Position numbers and translations under genes: made by a program | Notes under the pieces: model-generated | Seen by the model: only the letters and a program-made list of their open reading frames with translations | Database searches by the model: none | What the model was told of the DNA's origin: nothing | Part shown: positions 44,789-52,943 of the stretch, piece after piece | How the letters are laid out: every line of letters begins with the position of its first letter | Numbering within the stretch: the stretch's first letter is position 1 | Source of the DNA: Cyclobacteriaceae bacterium | GTDB taxonomy: Bacteria; Bacteroidota; Bacteroidia; Cytophagales; Cyclobacteriaceae | Reading direction: 5' to 3' | DNA length: 64,000 nucleotides | Assembly (NCBI GenBank): GCA_019638285.1 | Contig: JAHBUB010000003.1 | Location: 124,001-188,000 of the forward strand

Positions 44789-45349
44789 TTATTTTTTATG
44801 CGGTTCGTAATAGAGGATAACTGCACCATTGGAAAAGGTTTTGGTTTTTATGAGTTTAAGAACAGTCATGTCGTTTATGTTTTCAAAAAGTAGCAGACCT
44901 GTTCCTGCTATAACCGGATGAATACAAAGTTGGAATTCATCAATGAGATTAAGTTTTATTAGTTGTATAATTAAACTCCGACTGCCAACTAAAATGTCTT
45001 TACTCCCACCATTGTGAGATTGTTTGAGTGTTAAAACTGCTTCTTCAATAGGTTGATTTGACAATTTAGCACTATCCCATTCCGTGCTTTTAAGTGTATT
45101 GGAAAAGACTATTTTTGGGATTTTGTCTATCTCCATAGCAAAGTCGTCCATTGATTTTTCACCAGAAGGGTTTTTTATCAGCGTTTGCCAAAATTGCATA
45201 AGTTGATAGGTTATTCTCCCATATAGAATAGTGTCTGCGTTACCTATTAGGTCAGCGTAATGTTGATGTATTTCTTCATCGGGCAGGCCTGCTGTATGAT
45301 CGCAAACCCCGTCAATTGTCATATTGATGGCAGCAATGATCTTTTTCAT
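44789..45349 (-). CDS. dihydrofolate-reductase-family (RibD C-domain) protein (copy 2)
   Basis: 186 residues. AINMTIDGVCDHTAGLP, ILYGRITYQLMQFWQTL and VGSRSLIIQLIKLNLIDEFQLCIHPVIAGTG are the RibD_C landmarks. As in copy 1 the substrate is unknown. Sits in the long minus-strand run between an SRPBCC gene and the zinc-ribbon gene. Confidence 0.85.
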   Translation of the reverse strand: MKKIIAAINMTIDGVCDHTAGLPDEEIHQHYADLIGNADTILYGRITYQLMQFWQTLIKNPSGEKSMDDFAMEIDKIPKIVFSNTLKSTEWDSAKLSNQPIEEAVLTLKQSHNGGSKDILVGSRSLIIQLIKLNLIDEFQLCIHPVIAGTGLLLFENINDMTVLKLIKTKTFSNGAVILYYEPHKK

Positions 45350-45450
45350 ATTTTATCTTGTGGCTTAGTTTGGGTTCGTTTTATACACAATTCATGATTT
45401 CTTTTGCGTGAACTTGCTTTTAAACTATTTAAGCATTGTAGGGAACGCCT

Positions 45451-45936
45451 CTATATCTCTGCTTTGAGCAACTCATCCAGGTTTTTGAAAATGCTGATTA
45501 ATCCATCCCCCATACCACTTTTGACCATCGCATCTCTGTCATCCACAGAGCGACAGATATCCTGAATGGTTAGTTTTGTTCTACTCCCACTCAATTCAAT
45601 AAATTCATAGATTTCTAATATTGCACGACCAGGAATTGGGAGTTCTTCCAGTTCTGATGTAATGACAATTCTATTGGGAGCACTCATTTCATGCACTACA
45701 CCTTTAAAAGTGCAGAGCGTATTGCCTTCTCTATCTGTATGACGGTATCGGTAAGCTTTGCCTTCTTCATATTCCTTTAGTAAGAATTGCATGTTTATTC
45801 CCTTAGGAGCAAAGAACTGCAACAAAATATTGGGATCGCTAAATGCTTTGTAGACTAATTCTCCTGGTGCATCAAACTCGCGATGAATGAACAGTTCTTG
45901 CTTGCCTGGTTCTGCTATGATTTCAGTTTTCATCAT
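45451..45936 (-). CDS. SRPBCC-family protein (AHSA1-like), copy A
   Basis: 161 residues; FIHREFDAPGELVYKAFSDPNILLQFFAP at the start and DRDAMVKSGMGDGLISIFKNLDELL at the end are typical of the AHSA1 group that often accompanies ArsR regulators. ATG at 45936 or 45933. 58 bases after the hydrolase gene. Confidence 0.85.
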   Translation of the reverse strand: MMKTEIIAEPGKQELFIHREFDAPGELVYKAFSDPNILLQFFAPKGINMQFLLKEYEEGKAYRYRHTDREGNTLCTFKGVVHEMSAPNRIVITSELEELPIPGRAILEIYEFIELSGSRTKLTIQDICRSVDDRDAMVKSGMGDGLISIFKNLDELLKAEI

Positions 45937-45994
45937 TGGATGATAGATTAGATAGATGCGTATATCTTTTTAAGTTGAACAGATAGTCTGGTTT

Positions 45995-46900
45995 CTACTT
46001 TTCTTCTTTGTCAAGGAAGGATTTAATTAATGGCAGAGTGGCAAGCTCCGCAGCTTTAAAATGGGTTGTTAATGTTGTTACTTCTCCAATGTACGCTCCA
46101 TGCCCCCCTGGAAGGATGGCCAGGTCAGCATGAGGTAGCTGCCTGCTTAATTCAATAGCATGCTCTGGGGTGATCACGTCCTTATCACCAATGATGATCA
46201 ATGCAGGTGCCTGGATAGATTTGATTAGTTCATCAGGGATGTCTTTGAAATTGACCATCCTATTTGCATCTCTGTCATGCATAGTTTGCAACCCACTCGT
46301 GTCTGGTGCTACTTGTTTGTATGCTGTCTTAAGCTGCTCTGGCATATTATCCAAAGTAGCTTGTTCCATGAATCCCCAAAACCATTCAGGAACCCCACTG
46401 CGTTTGGCAAGTGCTGAACCTAATATAATTTTATTGACCATCTCAGGGTAGCGAATGGCTATTTGCAAAGTGGTTGTTCCTCCATTACTAAAGCCGAAGA
46501 AATCTGCTTTGTCGATATTTAGATTTTTAAGAAGTGTTGCAATGTCGTCTGCATCCTGCTCAAATGACAAGTCCTTGTTCCTGTCGTTGGTCCGGCCATG
46601 TGCCTGCAGCTCCATGGCAACTACTTGTCTACTTTTTGCAAACAATGGGATTACCTCCTCAAAATTAGACTGAATGGTGGAGCCTCCTCCGTGGATGAGT
46701 ACGAGGGGTTTACCCTGACCATAAATTTCGTAGTACATCCTTAATCCATTCACATCTGAATAACCACGTTTAAAATCTAAAGTATTCATTGCTTCGGGTT
46801 TTGGTTGGCTGTCCTTTTCAGTGGGTTGTGTATTGTTGCGGCATGAAGTCCAAGCAAAAACAGTAACGATTGCACATACTATTGTTCTTTTCATTCTCAT
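45995..46900 (-). CDS. alpha/beta hydrolase, possible lipoprotein
   Basis: 301 residues. N-terminal signal with a relaxed lipobox (AWTSC, Cys20). Alpha/beta-hydrolase features: oxyanion region IHGGGST (about 69-75), nucleophile Ser138 in FFGFSNGGT, acid in IIGDKDVITPEH and His in LPGGHGAYIGE. Such hydrolases act on esters, lactones or haloalkanes; the substrate is unknown. Starts in the ATGA overlap with the SRPBCC gene upstream. Confidence 0.83.
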   Translation of the reverse strand: MRMKRTIVCAIVTVFAWTSCRNNTQPTEKDSQPKPEAMNTLDFKRGYSDVNGLRMYYEIYGQGKPLVLIHGGGSTIQSNFEEVIPLFAKSRQVVAMELQAHGRTNDRNKDLSFEQDADDIATLLKNLNIDKADFFGFSNGGTTTLQIAIRYPEMVNKIILGSALAKRSGVPEWFWGFMEQATLDNMPEQLKTAYKQVAPDTSGLQTMHDRDANRMVNFKDIPDELIKSIQAPALIIIGDKDVITPEHAIELSRQLPHADLAILPGGHGAYIGEVTTLTTHFKAAELATLPLIKSFLDKEEK

Positions 46901-47358
46901 ATTCTGGCGCCAGGTGAATGCTGCCCTAAATGATTCGCCAGTCTTTCCAAATTCTGTTTCAGTCCTACATCCGCTTTGAACGCTCTTATGGTTTCCTCCA
47001 TGGTTGGGATAGAATCAAATACATTTTGCCAGACAACTTTTGTATGGTCTCCTTCGGGATAGAGCTGTACGATGATGGTGAATTTTGGATGTTGCCTGTG
47101 CTCCATTACCAGCTTTTCAAGCGGTTTCACTTCTATGTAGTAGTAGAAATTCACAAAATCTGTACCATCGGGTCCGTGCATGGTGAAGTCCCAAATTCCA
47201 CCTTCGCGAACCTCCATTTTTCGAATTGTATTAGTAAAACCTTCAGGACCCCACCAGTCTTTGATGTATTCCGGAGTAGTTAAAACTTTCCACAGCAAAT
47301 CAACTGGGGCGTTAAAGGTCCTTGTCATGCTGAGGGATCTTTTGCTGATGTCTTCCAT
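46897..47358 (-). CDS. SRPBCC-family protein (AHSA1-like), copy B
   Basis: 153 residues from the start at 47358, which overlaps the stop of the VOC gene (TAATG); the longer frame from 47376 runs back into that gene. TFNAPVDLLWKVLTTPEYIKDWWGPEGF marks the family, with the W-W-G-P substrate-pocket motif. Operon member between VOC and the hydrolase. Confidence 0.85.
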   Translation of the reverse strand: MEDISKRSLSMTRTFNAPVDLLWKVLTTPEYIKDWWGPEGFTNTIRKMEVREGGIWDFTMHGPDGTDFVNFYYYIEVKPLEKLVMEHRQHPKFTIIVQLYPEGDHTKVVWQNVFDSIPTMEETIRAFKADVGLKQNLERLANHLGQHSPGARI

Positions 47359-47798
47359 TATTTCTTTTCGCTGCAATTAAACATCCATTGCACTCCAAAT
47401 TTATCTGCACAACTTCCATAGTAATCACCCCAAAACATGTCTTGTAAATCCATTGTTACCTGTCCACCAGCTGAAAGTGCATCGAAGAGTTGTTTGGTCT
47501 CTTTGCGGGTATCTGGCATCAGGTTGATGTGAACATTATTTCCTTTTTTGAGTTTAAAACCCATGCTTTCGGGCGCATCAGTTCCCATGAGGTTGTGTCC
47601 TCCTAGAATACGGAGCTCTACGTGCATGACAAGATTCTTATCTTCTTTTGCCAGGGGAGGCATACCCTCCTGAGGAGGTGCATCACCCATGCGCATGATA
47701 CCCTGACCAAAGAACTCTCCTCCGAATACCGATTTATAAAAGTTGAAAGCTTCCTCCGTGTTGCGATCGAAGTTTAAATAAGTACTTACGCTTGCCAT
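47358..47798 (-). CDS. VOC-family protein, PhnB type
   Basis: 146 residues: VSTYLNFDRNTEEAFNFYKSVFGGEF at the start and DMFWGDYYGSCADKFGVQWMFNC at the end define the PhnB-like VOC branch. Metal ligands are not conserved. It leads a three-gene coupled set with the SRPBCC protein and the hydrolase after a 130-base gap with no obvious promoter box. Confidence 0.85.
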   Translation of the reverse strand: MASVSTYLNFDRNTEEAFNFYKSVFGGEFFGQGIMRMGDAPPQEGMPPLAKEDKNLVMHVELRILGGHNLMGTDAPESMGFKLKKGNNVHINLMPDTRKETKQLFDALSAGGQVTMDLQDMFWGDYYGSCADKFGVQWMFNCSEKK

Positions 47799-47928
47799 AT
47801 TAATTGAGTTTAGAAGTAAAATAATATATAAAAATCCACTTTTGTTGTCAATTTAAGAGAGTGTAATGCAGACAATTATAAGTGCTGATTGCGACAGTAA
47901 CGAAAATTGGATAACAAGGGTTTTGAAA

Positions 47929-48303
47929 TCAGCCTACTAACAAACTTTTGTAATGATCTCTGTTACTATAAGCAAGAAATAAACTGGTTAAAAGCAAGAA
48001 TAAAGCGATTGGCAGCCCCTCAGGGGCGAGAAAGATGTGCACCGATACGATGTTTATTACTATAGGGAAAATGATTATCACTGCCAAAGGAACAAACCTG
48101 CCTGCGATAAAAGCAATACCGCATACCAATTCAGTAAACTTAATCAAAGGCATTAAATACCCCGAAGCATTCAGGCCATCATTAAAAGTTTTCAAATCGC
48201 CTGTTAACTCCGGTTGAGGAATCCAACTGAAGAAATAGGCCAATGAACCGAACACAAATAGCATTCCTAAAAGGGTGCGTACAATGATGATTGCAATTTT
48301 CAT
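47929..48303 (-). CDS. DoxX-family membrane protein
   Basis: 124 residues, four helices: IVRTLLGMLFVFGSLAYF, MPLIKFTELVCGIAFIAGRFVPLAVIIIFPIVINIVSVHIFL and a C-terminal SLFLAYSNRDHYKSL. This is the DoxX core with its conserved E and R; role unknown, redox or lipid-linked in relatives. Twelve bases after the SRPBCC gene upstream, so part of the ArsR operon. Confidence 0.83.
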   Translation of the reverse strand: MKIAIIIVRTLLGMLFVFGSLAYFFSWIPQPELTGDLKTFNDGLNASGYLMPLIKFTELVCGIAFIAGRFVPLAVIIIFPIVINIVSVHIFLAPEGLPIALFLLLTSLFLAYSNRDHYKSLLVG

Positions 48304-48315
48304 AATTACTATTGT

Positions 48316-48813
48316 TTATGCGTTGAGTTTGGCCAGCAGGTCATCTAATCTTTCCATGGTGGAAGTGAGACCTTCTTTCATACCCATTTGGATAACGGAT
48401 TCCAAATCGGCAAGGGAGTTATAGGTCACCGTGGTTTCTACCAAAGCATTACTTCCTTCATCTGAAAACACTACATGCCATTGAGCTTGAGGTAGGCCTG
48501 TATTTATATTACCGTCACTGTCACAAAAAGCATCCAGTCCATCGTAGTAATCTATAGGTTTAATTTTGGTGTATCCCATCCAACCCCAGTACTCTTTTCC
48601 ATCTGGCTCCACCATGGCATAGTGCCAATGGCCACCTTCACTGAAATCCATTGATTTAGTTTTAGTGGTGAGGGGGCGAGGGGCAAACCATTGATCGAGC
48701 AGCTCGCTTTTGGTGTAGCAATCCCACACCAATTGGCGATTGCTGGCAAACTCTCTTTTAACTGTAATTGTATTCTTCTCTTTGTCTACAATGAAGTCGA
48801 ATTTGTTTTTCAT
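48316..48813 (-). CDS. SRPBCC-family protein (AHSA1-like), copy C
   Basis: 165 residues. VKREFASNRQLVWDCYTKSELLDQWFAPRPLTTKT is very close in plan to the next gene's product, so the two look like an ancient tandem duplication. C-terminal IQMGMKEGLTSTMERLDDLLAK. Four bases separate it from copy D. Confidence 0.87.
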   Translation of the reverse strand: MKNKFDFIVDKEKNTITVKREFASNRQLVWDCYTKSELLDQWFAPRPLTTKTKSMDFSEGGHWHYAMVEPDGKEYWGWMGYTKIKPIDYYDGLDAFCDSDGNINTGLPQAQWHVVFSDEGSNALVETTVTYNSLADLESVIQMGMKEGLTSTMERLDDLLAKLNA

Positions 48814-48817
48814 CGTT

Positions 48818-49321
48818 TTACTTTTTAGGGGTTAATAATATTTCATCCAGCCCTTCCAGCGCAATGCTGAATCCTTCCTTGAAGCCCATTTCAATTAGTT
48901 TTTCCAGATCTGATTTCGAGTTGCACTGAATGACAATATCTACGAGCGTGGATTTTCCCTTTGATATAAAATTTAAGTTCCACGCTGCGCAAGGCATTTT
49001 ACGATTGATCTTACCTTCCTTGTCACAGAATCCGTCCATGTATTTAAAGTTGGTTTTTGGGGTAATGCTCTTAAAATTGGCCAATGCCCAATGTTCATCT
49101 CCTTCCGGTCCATGCATGGCATACAGCCAGTTTCCTCCAACTTTGAATTCCATGGATTTTGTTTTGACCTGATAGGGTTTTGGTGCCCACCATTGGTCAA
49201 GCAATTCCGGTTTGGTAAATAGATCCCATACGGTGGTGGCGGAGGCTGCCAACTCTTTTTTAACTCTTATTGTCTGGGTTGCTTTGTCCACGGCAAAGTC
49301 AAATGTTAGGTTGCTTTTCAT
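48818..49321 (-). CDS. SRPBCC-family protein (AHSA1-like), copy D
   Basis: 167 residues, paralogue of copy C: VKKELAASATTVWDLFTKPELLDQWWAPKPYQVKTKS, then IEMGFKEGFSIALEGLDEILL. It is directly downstream of the ArsR gene with 14 bases between, the classical ArsR-SRPBCC pair in which the regulator controls the ligand-binding protein. Confidence 0.88.
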   Translation of the reverse strand: MKSNLTFDFAVDKATQTIRVKKELAASATTVWDLFTKPELLDQWWAPKPYQVKTKSMEFKVGGNWLYAMHGPEGDEHWALANFKSITPKTNFKYMDGFCDKEGKINRKMPCAAWNLNFISKGKSTLVDIVIQCNSKSDLEKLIEMGFKEGFSIALEGLDEILLTPKK

Positions 49322-49335
49322 TATTTTATAGGGGT

Positions 49336-49662
49336 TTATTTTTCTTTCTTTTGAATTTTAGCTAGTAAATTGTCGAGGTTGTTGAAGCGATCTTCCCACA
49401 TCTTTCTGAACTGCTCTAACCAATTGTCGATTTCTTTCATATTGTCAACCTTAAGTTCATAGAATATCTCGCGTCCTTTTTGAGTAGATTCAATGAGGTC
49501 GCATTCATTCAGAATTTGCATGTGTTTGGATATGGTGGGGCGGGCTACATCAAAATTACTGGCAATGGCACCAGCCGTCATGGTCTGGGCTGCAAGCAAC
49601 ATCAAAATGGCCCTTCGTGTAGGATCAGCAATGGCCTGGAAAGGATCTCTTCTTAGTTTCAT
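49336..49662 (-). CDS. ArsR-family transcriptional repressor
   Basis: 108-residue winged helix: [59 protein letters not shown], with the recognition helix [11 protein letters not shown]. No metal-binding Cys cluster, so it is of the non-metal ArsR branch found before SRPBCC genes. It heads the minus-strand run and likely binds the doubled palindrome 48 to 92 bases upstream of its ATG. Confidence 0.9.
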   Translation of the reverse strand: MKLRRDPFQAIADPTRRAILMLLAAQTMTAGAIASNFDVARPTISKHMQILNECDLIESTQKGREIFYELKVDNMKEIDNWLEQFRKMWEDRFNNLDNLLAKIQKKEK

Positions 49663-49710
49663 GGGTATGGCATTAATGATTGGATAAACTCCTTGACCTG
49701 GTTATCAATA

Positions 49711-49754
49711 TGTAGCTATTTGACTACAATTATATATGTAGCTATTTAACTACA
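49711..49754. promoter_or_regulatory. doubled ArsR-type operator
   Basis: Two 18-base copies (49711-49728 and 49737-49754) differing at one base, each with TGTAG and CTACA arms around an A/T core, 26 bases start to start. The second copy is symmetric at 14 of 18 positions, the first at 12. Position 49-92 bases upstream of the ArsR start fits self-repression. The rest of the 357-base gap 49663-50019 shows no gene. Confidence 0.65.
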
Positions 49755-50019
49755 CAAATATTTTCGCACAAAGTTTTGAGAATTACTTTTAATATCTTGA
49801 TTAACAATCGCTTAAGAAGTATCAAAATGCGCTGAAATCCTTAAGTACAGCTTGATGCTGAGCAGGTGATATCAATTGATAGGACGAAAGACTTTGCTTC
49901 AGTTGACCGTTCAGGTGTTGACGGCCAGTGTCCTGTTTTTAGCATTACGCCATTCACGTAAATACTTATTTGATTTAGCCGATATCCTTTTAAGTTTAAT
50001 GACTCATTAACCCCAAACT

Positions 50020-51333
50020 ATGAAATATTTAAACTTTTTGCTCTCCCTGTTATTGATAGGGCTAGCTGCTTGTAACCCCTCTAAAAGCTCAGATACCCCG
50101 CTCACTGAGGCGGAGCTTATTGAAAAGGCCAAAGGAATTCACGAACGGGTGATTACAATGGACACCCACAATGATATCAATGCAAACAACTTCACACCAG
50201 AAGTAAACTACACCCAAAGGCTTTCTTCACAGGTGAACATACCCAAGATGGAAGAAGGTGGTCTGGATGTCTCCTGGATGATTGTATACACCGGACAAGG
50301 CGACCTGACTCCCGAAGGATATGCCAAAGCTTATGCCAATGCGGATGAAAAGTTCAAAGCCATTCACCGCCTGTGCGAAGAAATAGCCCCCGACAAGATT
50401 GGGTTGGCACTCACCTCAGATGATGTCAGAAGCATCGTTGCATCTGGCAGAAAGGTGGCCATGATAGGCGTGGAGAACGGCTATCCTATAGGCACAGATA
50501 TTTCTAGAGTAAAAGAATTTTACGATCGTGGTGCACGGTATATGTCTGTGGCACACAATGGTCATAGCCAATTGGGCGATTCCAATACAGGGGAAGAAGA
50601 CAGTGTGTGGTTGCACCATGGGCTGAGCGATCTTGGAAAGGAAGTGATCAAAGAAATGAATAAATGGGGCATTATGGTGGACCTCTCTCACCCATCAAAG
50701 GAATCCAATATGCAAGCCATAAAATTGTCCAGAGCCCCTGTGATTGCATCTCACTCTTCGGCCAGGGCATTGAATGATGTGAGCCGCAATCTCGATGATG
50801 AGCAACTGATGATGATCAAAGAAAATGGTGGAGTAGTGCAAACAGTAGCTTTCAAAAGCTATGTAAACTCGGAAAAGGATAAAGCCTATAGCGATAAATC
50901 TCAAGCGATAATCAAAGAAGTGGCTGCTGCGGAAGGTTTTGAAATGGTGGAGCGCTCCGCCATGCGTACGATGTCGGACGAAGCACGTGTAAAATATTTT
51001 AAGGATTACATGGCCGTTAGGGAAAAAGCCAAGCCCAGAATTGAGGCTGAAGTAAATCCGGTCGCTCCACCTGTAAATGTTTCAGACTTTGTGGATCACA
51101 TCGATTATCTGGTGAATAAAATAGGAGTAGATCACGTAGGTATAAGCTCTGACTTTGATGGTGGAGGAGGAGTAGACGGTTGGAATGACGCCTCCGAGAC
51201 TTTTAATGTAACGCTGGAGTTGGTTAGGAGAGGCTACACTGAAGAGGAGATTGGAAAAATTTGGAGCGGTAACTTGTTACGTGTATTGGACGAAGTACAA
51301 GCGGTTGCGAAAAAGATTCAGGCAGAGGGATAA
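50020..51333 (+). CDS. M19 membrane dipeptidase (copy 3), lipoprotein
   Basis: 437 residues with lipobox LAAC (Cys18). Zinc sites: MDTHNDINAN (His, Asp), IGVENGYPIG (bridging Glu), MSVAHNGHSQLG, VDLSHPSKES and ASHSSARAL (His), ISSDFDGGGG. An insertion at about 275-340, rich in lysine and glutamate, is absent from the other two copies. A terminator follows. Substrate: dipeptides, details unknown. Confidence 0.9.
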   Translation: MKYLNFLLSLLLIGLAACNPSKSSDTPLTEAELIEKAKGIHERVITMDTHNDINANNFTPEVNYTQRLSSQVNIPKMEEGGLDVSWMIVYTGQGDLTPEGYAKAYANADEKFKAIHRLCEEIAPDKIGLALTSDDVRSIVASGRKVAMIGVENGYPIGTDISRVKEFYDRGARYMSVAHNGHSQLGDSNTGEEDSVWLHHGLSDLGKEVIKEMNKWGIMVDLSHPSKESNMQAIKLSRAPVIASHSSARALNDVSRNLDDEQLMMIKENGGVVQTVAFKSYVNSEKDKAYSDKSQAIIKEVAAAEGFEMVERSAMRTMSDEARVKYFKDYMAVREKAKPRIEAEVNPVAPPVNVSDFVDHIDYLVNKIGVDHVGISSDFDGGGGVDGWNDASETFNVTLELVRRGYTEEEIGKIWSGNLLRVLDEVQAVAKKIQAEG

Positions 51334-51357
51334 TTCAACTGCTTATTAATAAAATAG

Positions 51358-51388
51358 AAAGGGTTGTCGGAATGGCAACCCTTTTTTT
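51358..51388 (+). terminator. rho-independent terminator
   Basis: A nine-base A/G-rich stem (AAAGGGTTG and its complement) with a nine-base loop and a seven-T tract, 24 bases after the dipeptidase stop. Confidence 0.8.
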
Positions 51389-51484
51389 GTTACTTCCTCA
51401 CCCGCAAGTCACGCGTGAGCCCCTGCTTCCGTCCGCACTACCCGCGCGCCAGTTGCCAAACAACAACAAATGAGAATAGACAAC

Positions 51485-52855
51485 TTACTTCCCGATACAG
51501 AACTTACTAAAAATATTATCCAGTAAATCGTCTGTAGTAATGCTACCAGTAATCTCGCCCAGGTAGTGCAATGATTGCCGGATGTCCATGGCCAGGAAGT
51601 CACCCGTTACACCCTGATCCATTCCCTCCAATACACGTGTCAGTGATTCATTGGTTTGCAGTAGGTTTTGATAATGCCGCAGGTTGGTCACCATCACATC
51701 CCCAGATTTTACATTTCCCACCTCGAATAGAGAAAGGATATTTTCCTTTAATACTTCAATGTGCTCCCCACTTTTGGCAGAAATAAAAATAAAACCCTTT
51801 GTAGCGAGATTTTCTACCAACTCCCGATCTGCTTTGTCCAGCTTGTTGCCCACCTTGATATAGGGGATGCCAAGTTCAGCCAACGCTTTCATCTCTTTGT
51901 CAATTTCTTCCAGGTTGGTGTTAGAAAGGTCCACGAGATAAATGATAAGTGAAGCTTTCTTCATCTTATCATAGGTACGTGCTACGCCCATGGCTTCTAT
52001 TACATCCGTTGTCTCTCGCAATCCTGCTGTATCGATGAACCTAAAATTAATACCTCCAAGTACTATCTCATCCTCAATACTATCGCGCGTAGTGCCGGCA
52101 ATGTCGGAGACGATGGCCTTCTCTTCATTGAGTAGTAGGTTGAGTAGGGTAGACTTTCCTGCATTGGGCTTGCCCGCAATTACGGTGGGCACACCATTCT
52201 TAATTACATTCCCCTGATCAAAGGATTTGATCAACGAGGTAAGGAATCCTTGTATCTGATAAATGAGTTTTTTCAGGTCACTGCGTTTGGCAAATTCCAC
52301 ATCTTCTTCTCCAAAGTCGAGTTCAAGTTCTATTAAAGAGGCGAAGTGTATCAGTTCTTCACGCAAGTGATTGATTTCTTTGGAAAAGCCACCACGCATC
52401 TGATTGAGTGCTGCCTGCCTTGCGTTGTCTGTTTCAGCATTGATAAGATCTGCTACCGCTTCGGCCTGAGCTAGGTCAAAACGACCATGAAGAAAAGCAC
52501 GCCTGGTAAACTCTCCGGGTGTAGCCAGTCTGGCGCCTTTCTTTAATAAAACTTTGATGATCTCTTTTACAATGAGAGGGGAGCCATGGCAGGAGATTTC
52601 AACGGCATTTTCTGTGGTGAAAGATTGTGGTGCGATGAATACCGATACCAACACTTCATCAATGAGGCGCCCCTCATCATGGACAGTGCCAAAATGAAGG
52701 GTGTGCGATGCTTGTTGGGTAAGGTCTTTACCTTTGAAAACAATCTGTGTAATAGCGATTGCATCGGTTCCGGAGAGTCGTATCACTGAAATGGCACCTA
52801 TTCCTTGTGGGGTAGCCAATGCAACAATGGTGTCAGTATGATCTGGAGTAGGCAT
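51485..52855 (-). CDS. mnmE: tRNA uridine-5-carboxymethylaminomethyl GTPase MnmE
   Basis: With MnmG it modifies the wobble uridine of certain tRNAs. N-terminal tetrahydrofolate-binding domain (DTIVALATPQGIGAISVIRLSG), helical domain, and a circular GTPase inserted at about 215-375: GKPNAGKS (G1), DTAG (G3), NKLD (G4). The C-terminus ends CIGK, the strictly conserved Cys motif. Start at ATG 52855 (MPTPDHTDT), as the longer frame begins with a TTG and adds three residues. 456 residues, monocistronic. Confidence 0.93.
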   Translation of the reverse strand: MPTPDHTDTIVALATPQGIGAISVIRLSGTDAIAITQIVFKGKDLTQQASHTLHFGTVHDEGRLIDEVLVSVFIAPQSFTTENAVEISCHGSPLIVKEIIKVLLKKGARLATPGEFTRRAFLHGRFDLAQAEAVADLINAETDNARQAALNQMRGGFSKEINHLREELIHFASLIELELDFGEEDVEFAKRSDLKKLIYQIQGFLTSLIKSFDQGNVIKNGVPTVIAGKPNAGKSTLLNLLLNEEKAIVSDIAGTTRDSIEDEIVLGGINFRFIDTAGLRETTDVIEAMGVARTYDKMKKASLIIYLVDLSNTNLEEIDKEMKALAELGIPYIKVGNKLDKADRELVENLATKGFIFISAKSGEHIEVLKENILSLFEVGNVKSGDVMVTNLRHYQNLLQTNESLTRVLEGMDQGVTGDFLAMDIRQSLHYLGEITGSITTDDLLDNIFSKFCIGK

Positions 52856-52943
52856 GTTGGACAAAAATAGGACAGAAGTTTGACACTTGCCGACCTATGC
52901 AGCGATTAGGTGACCAATACTTTAGCTAGAAAATAGATTGTTA

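Noticed and set aside
49855-49950. palindrome-like TTGACCGT...ACGG in the ArsR-M19 gap
   Set aside because: Four-base arms only; not above chance.
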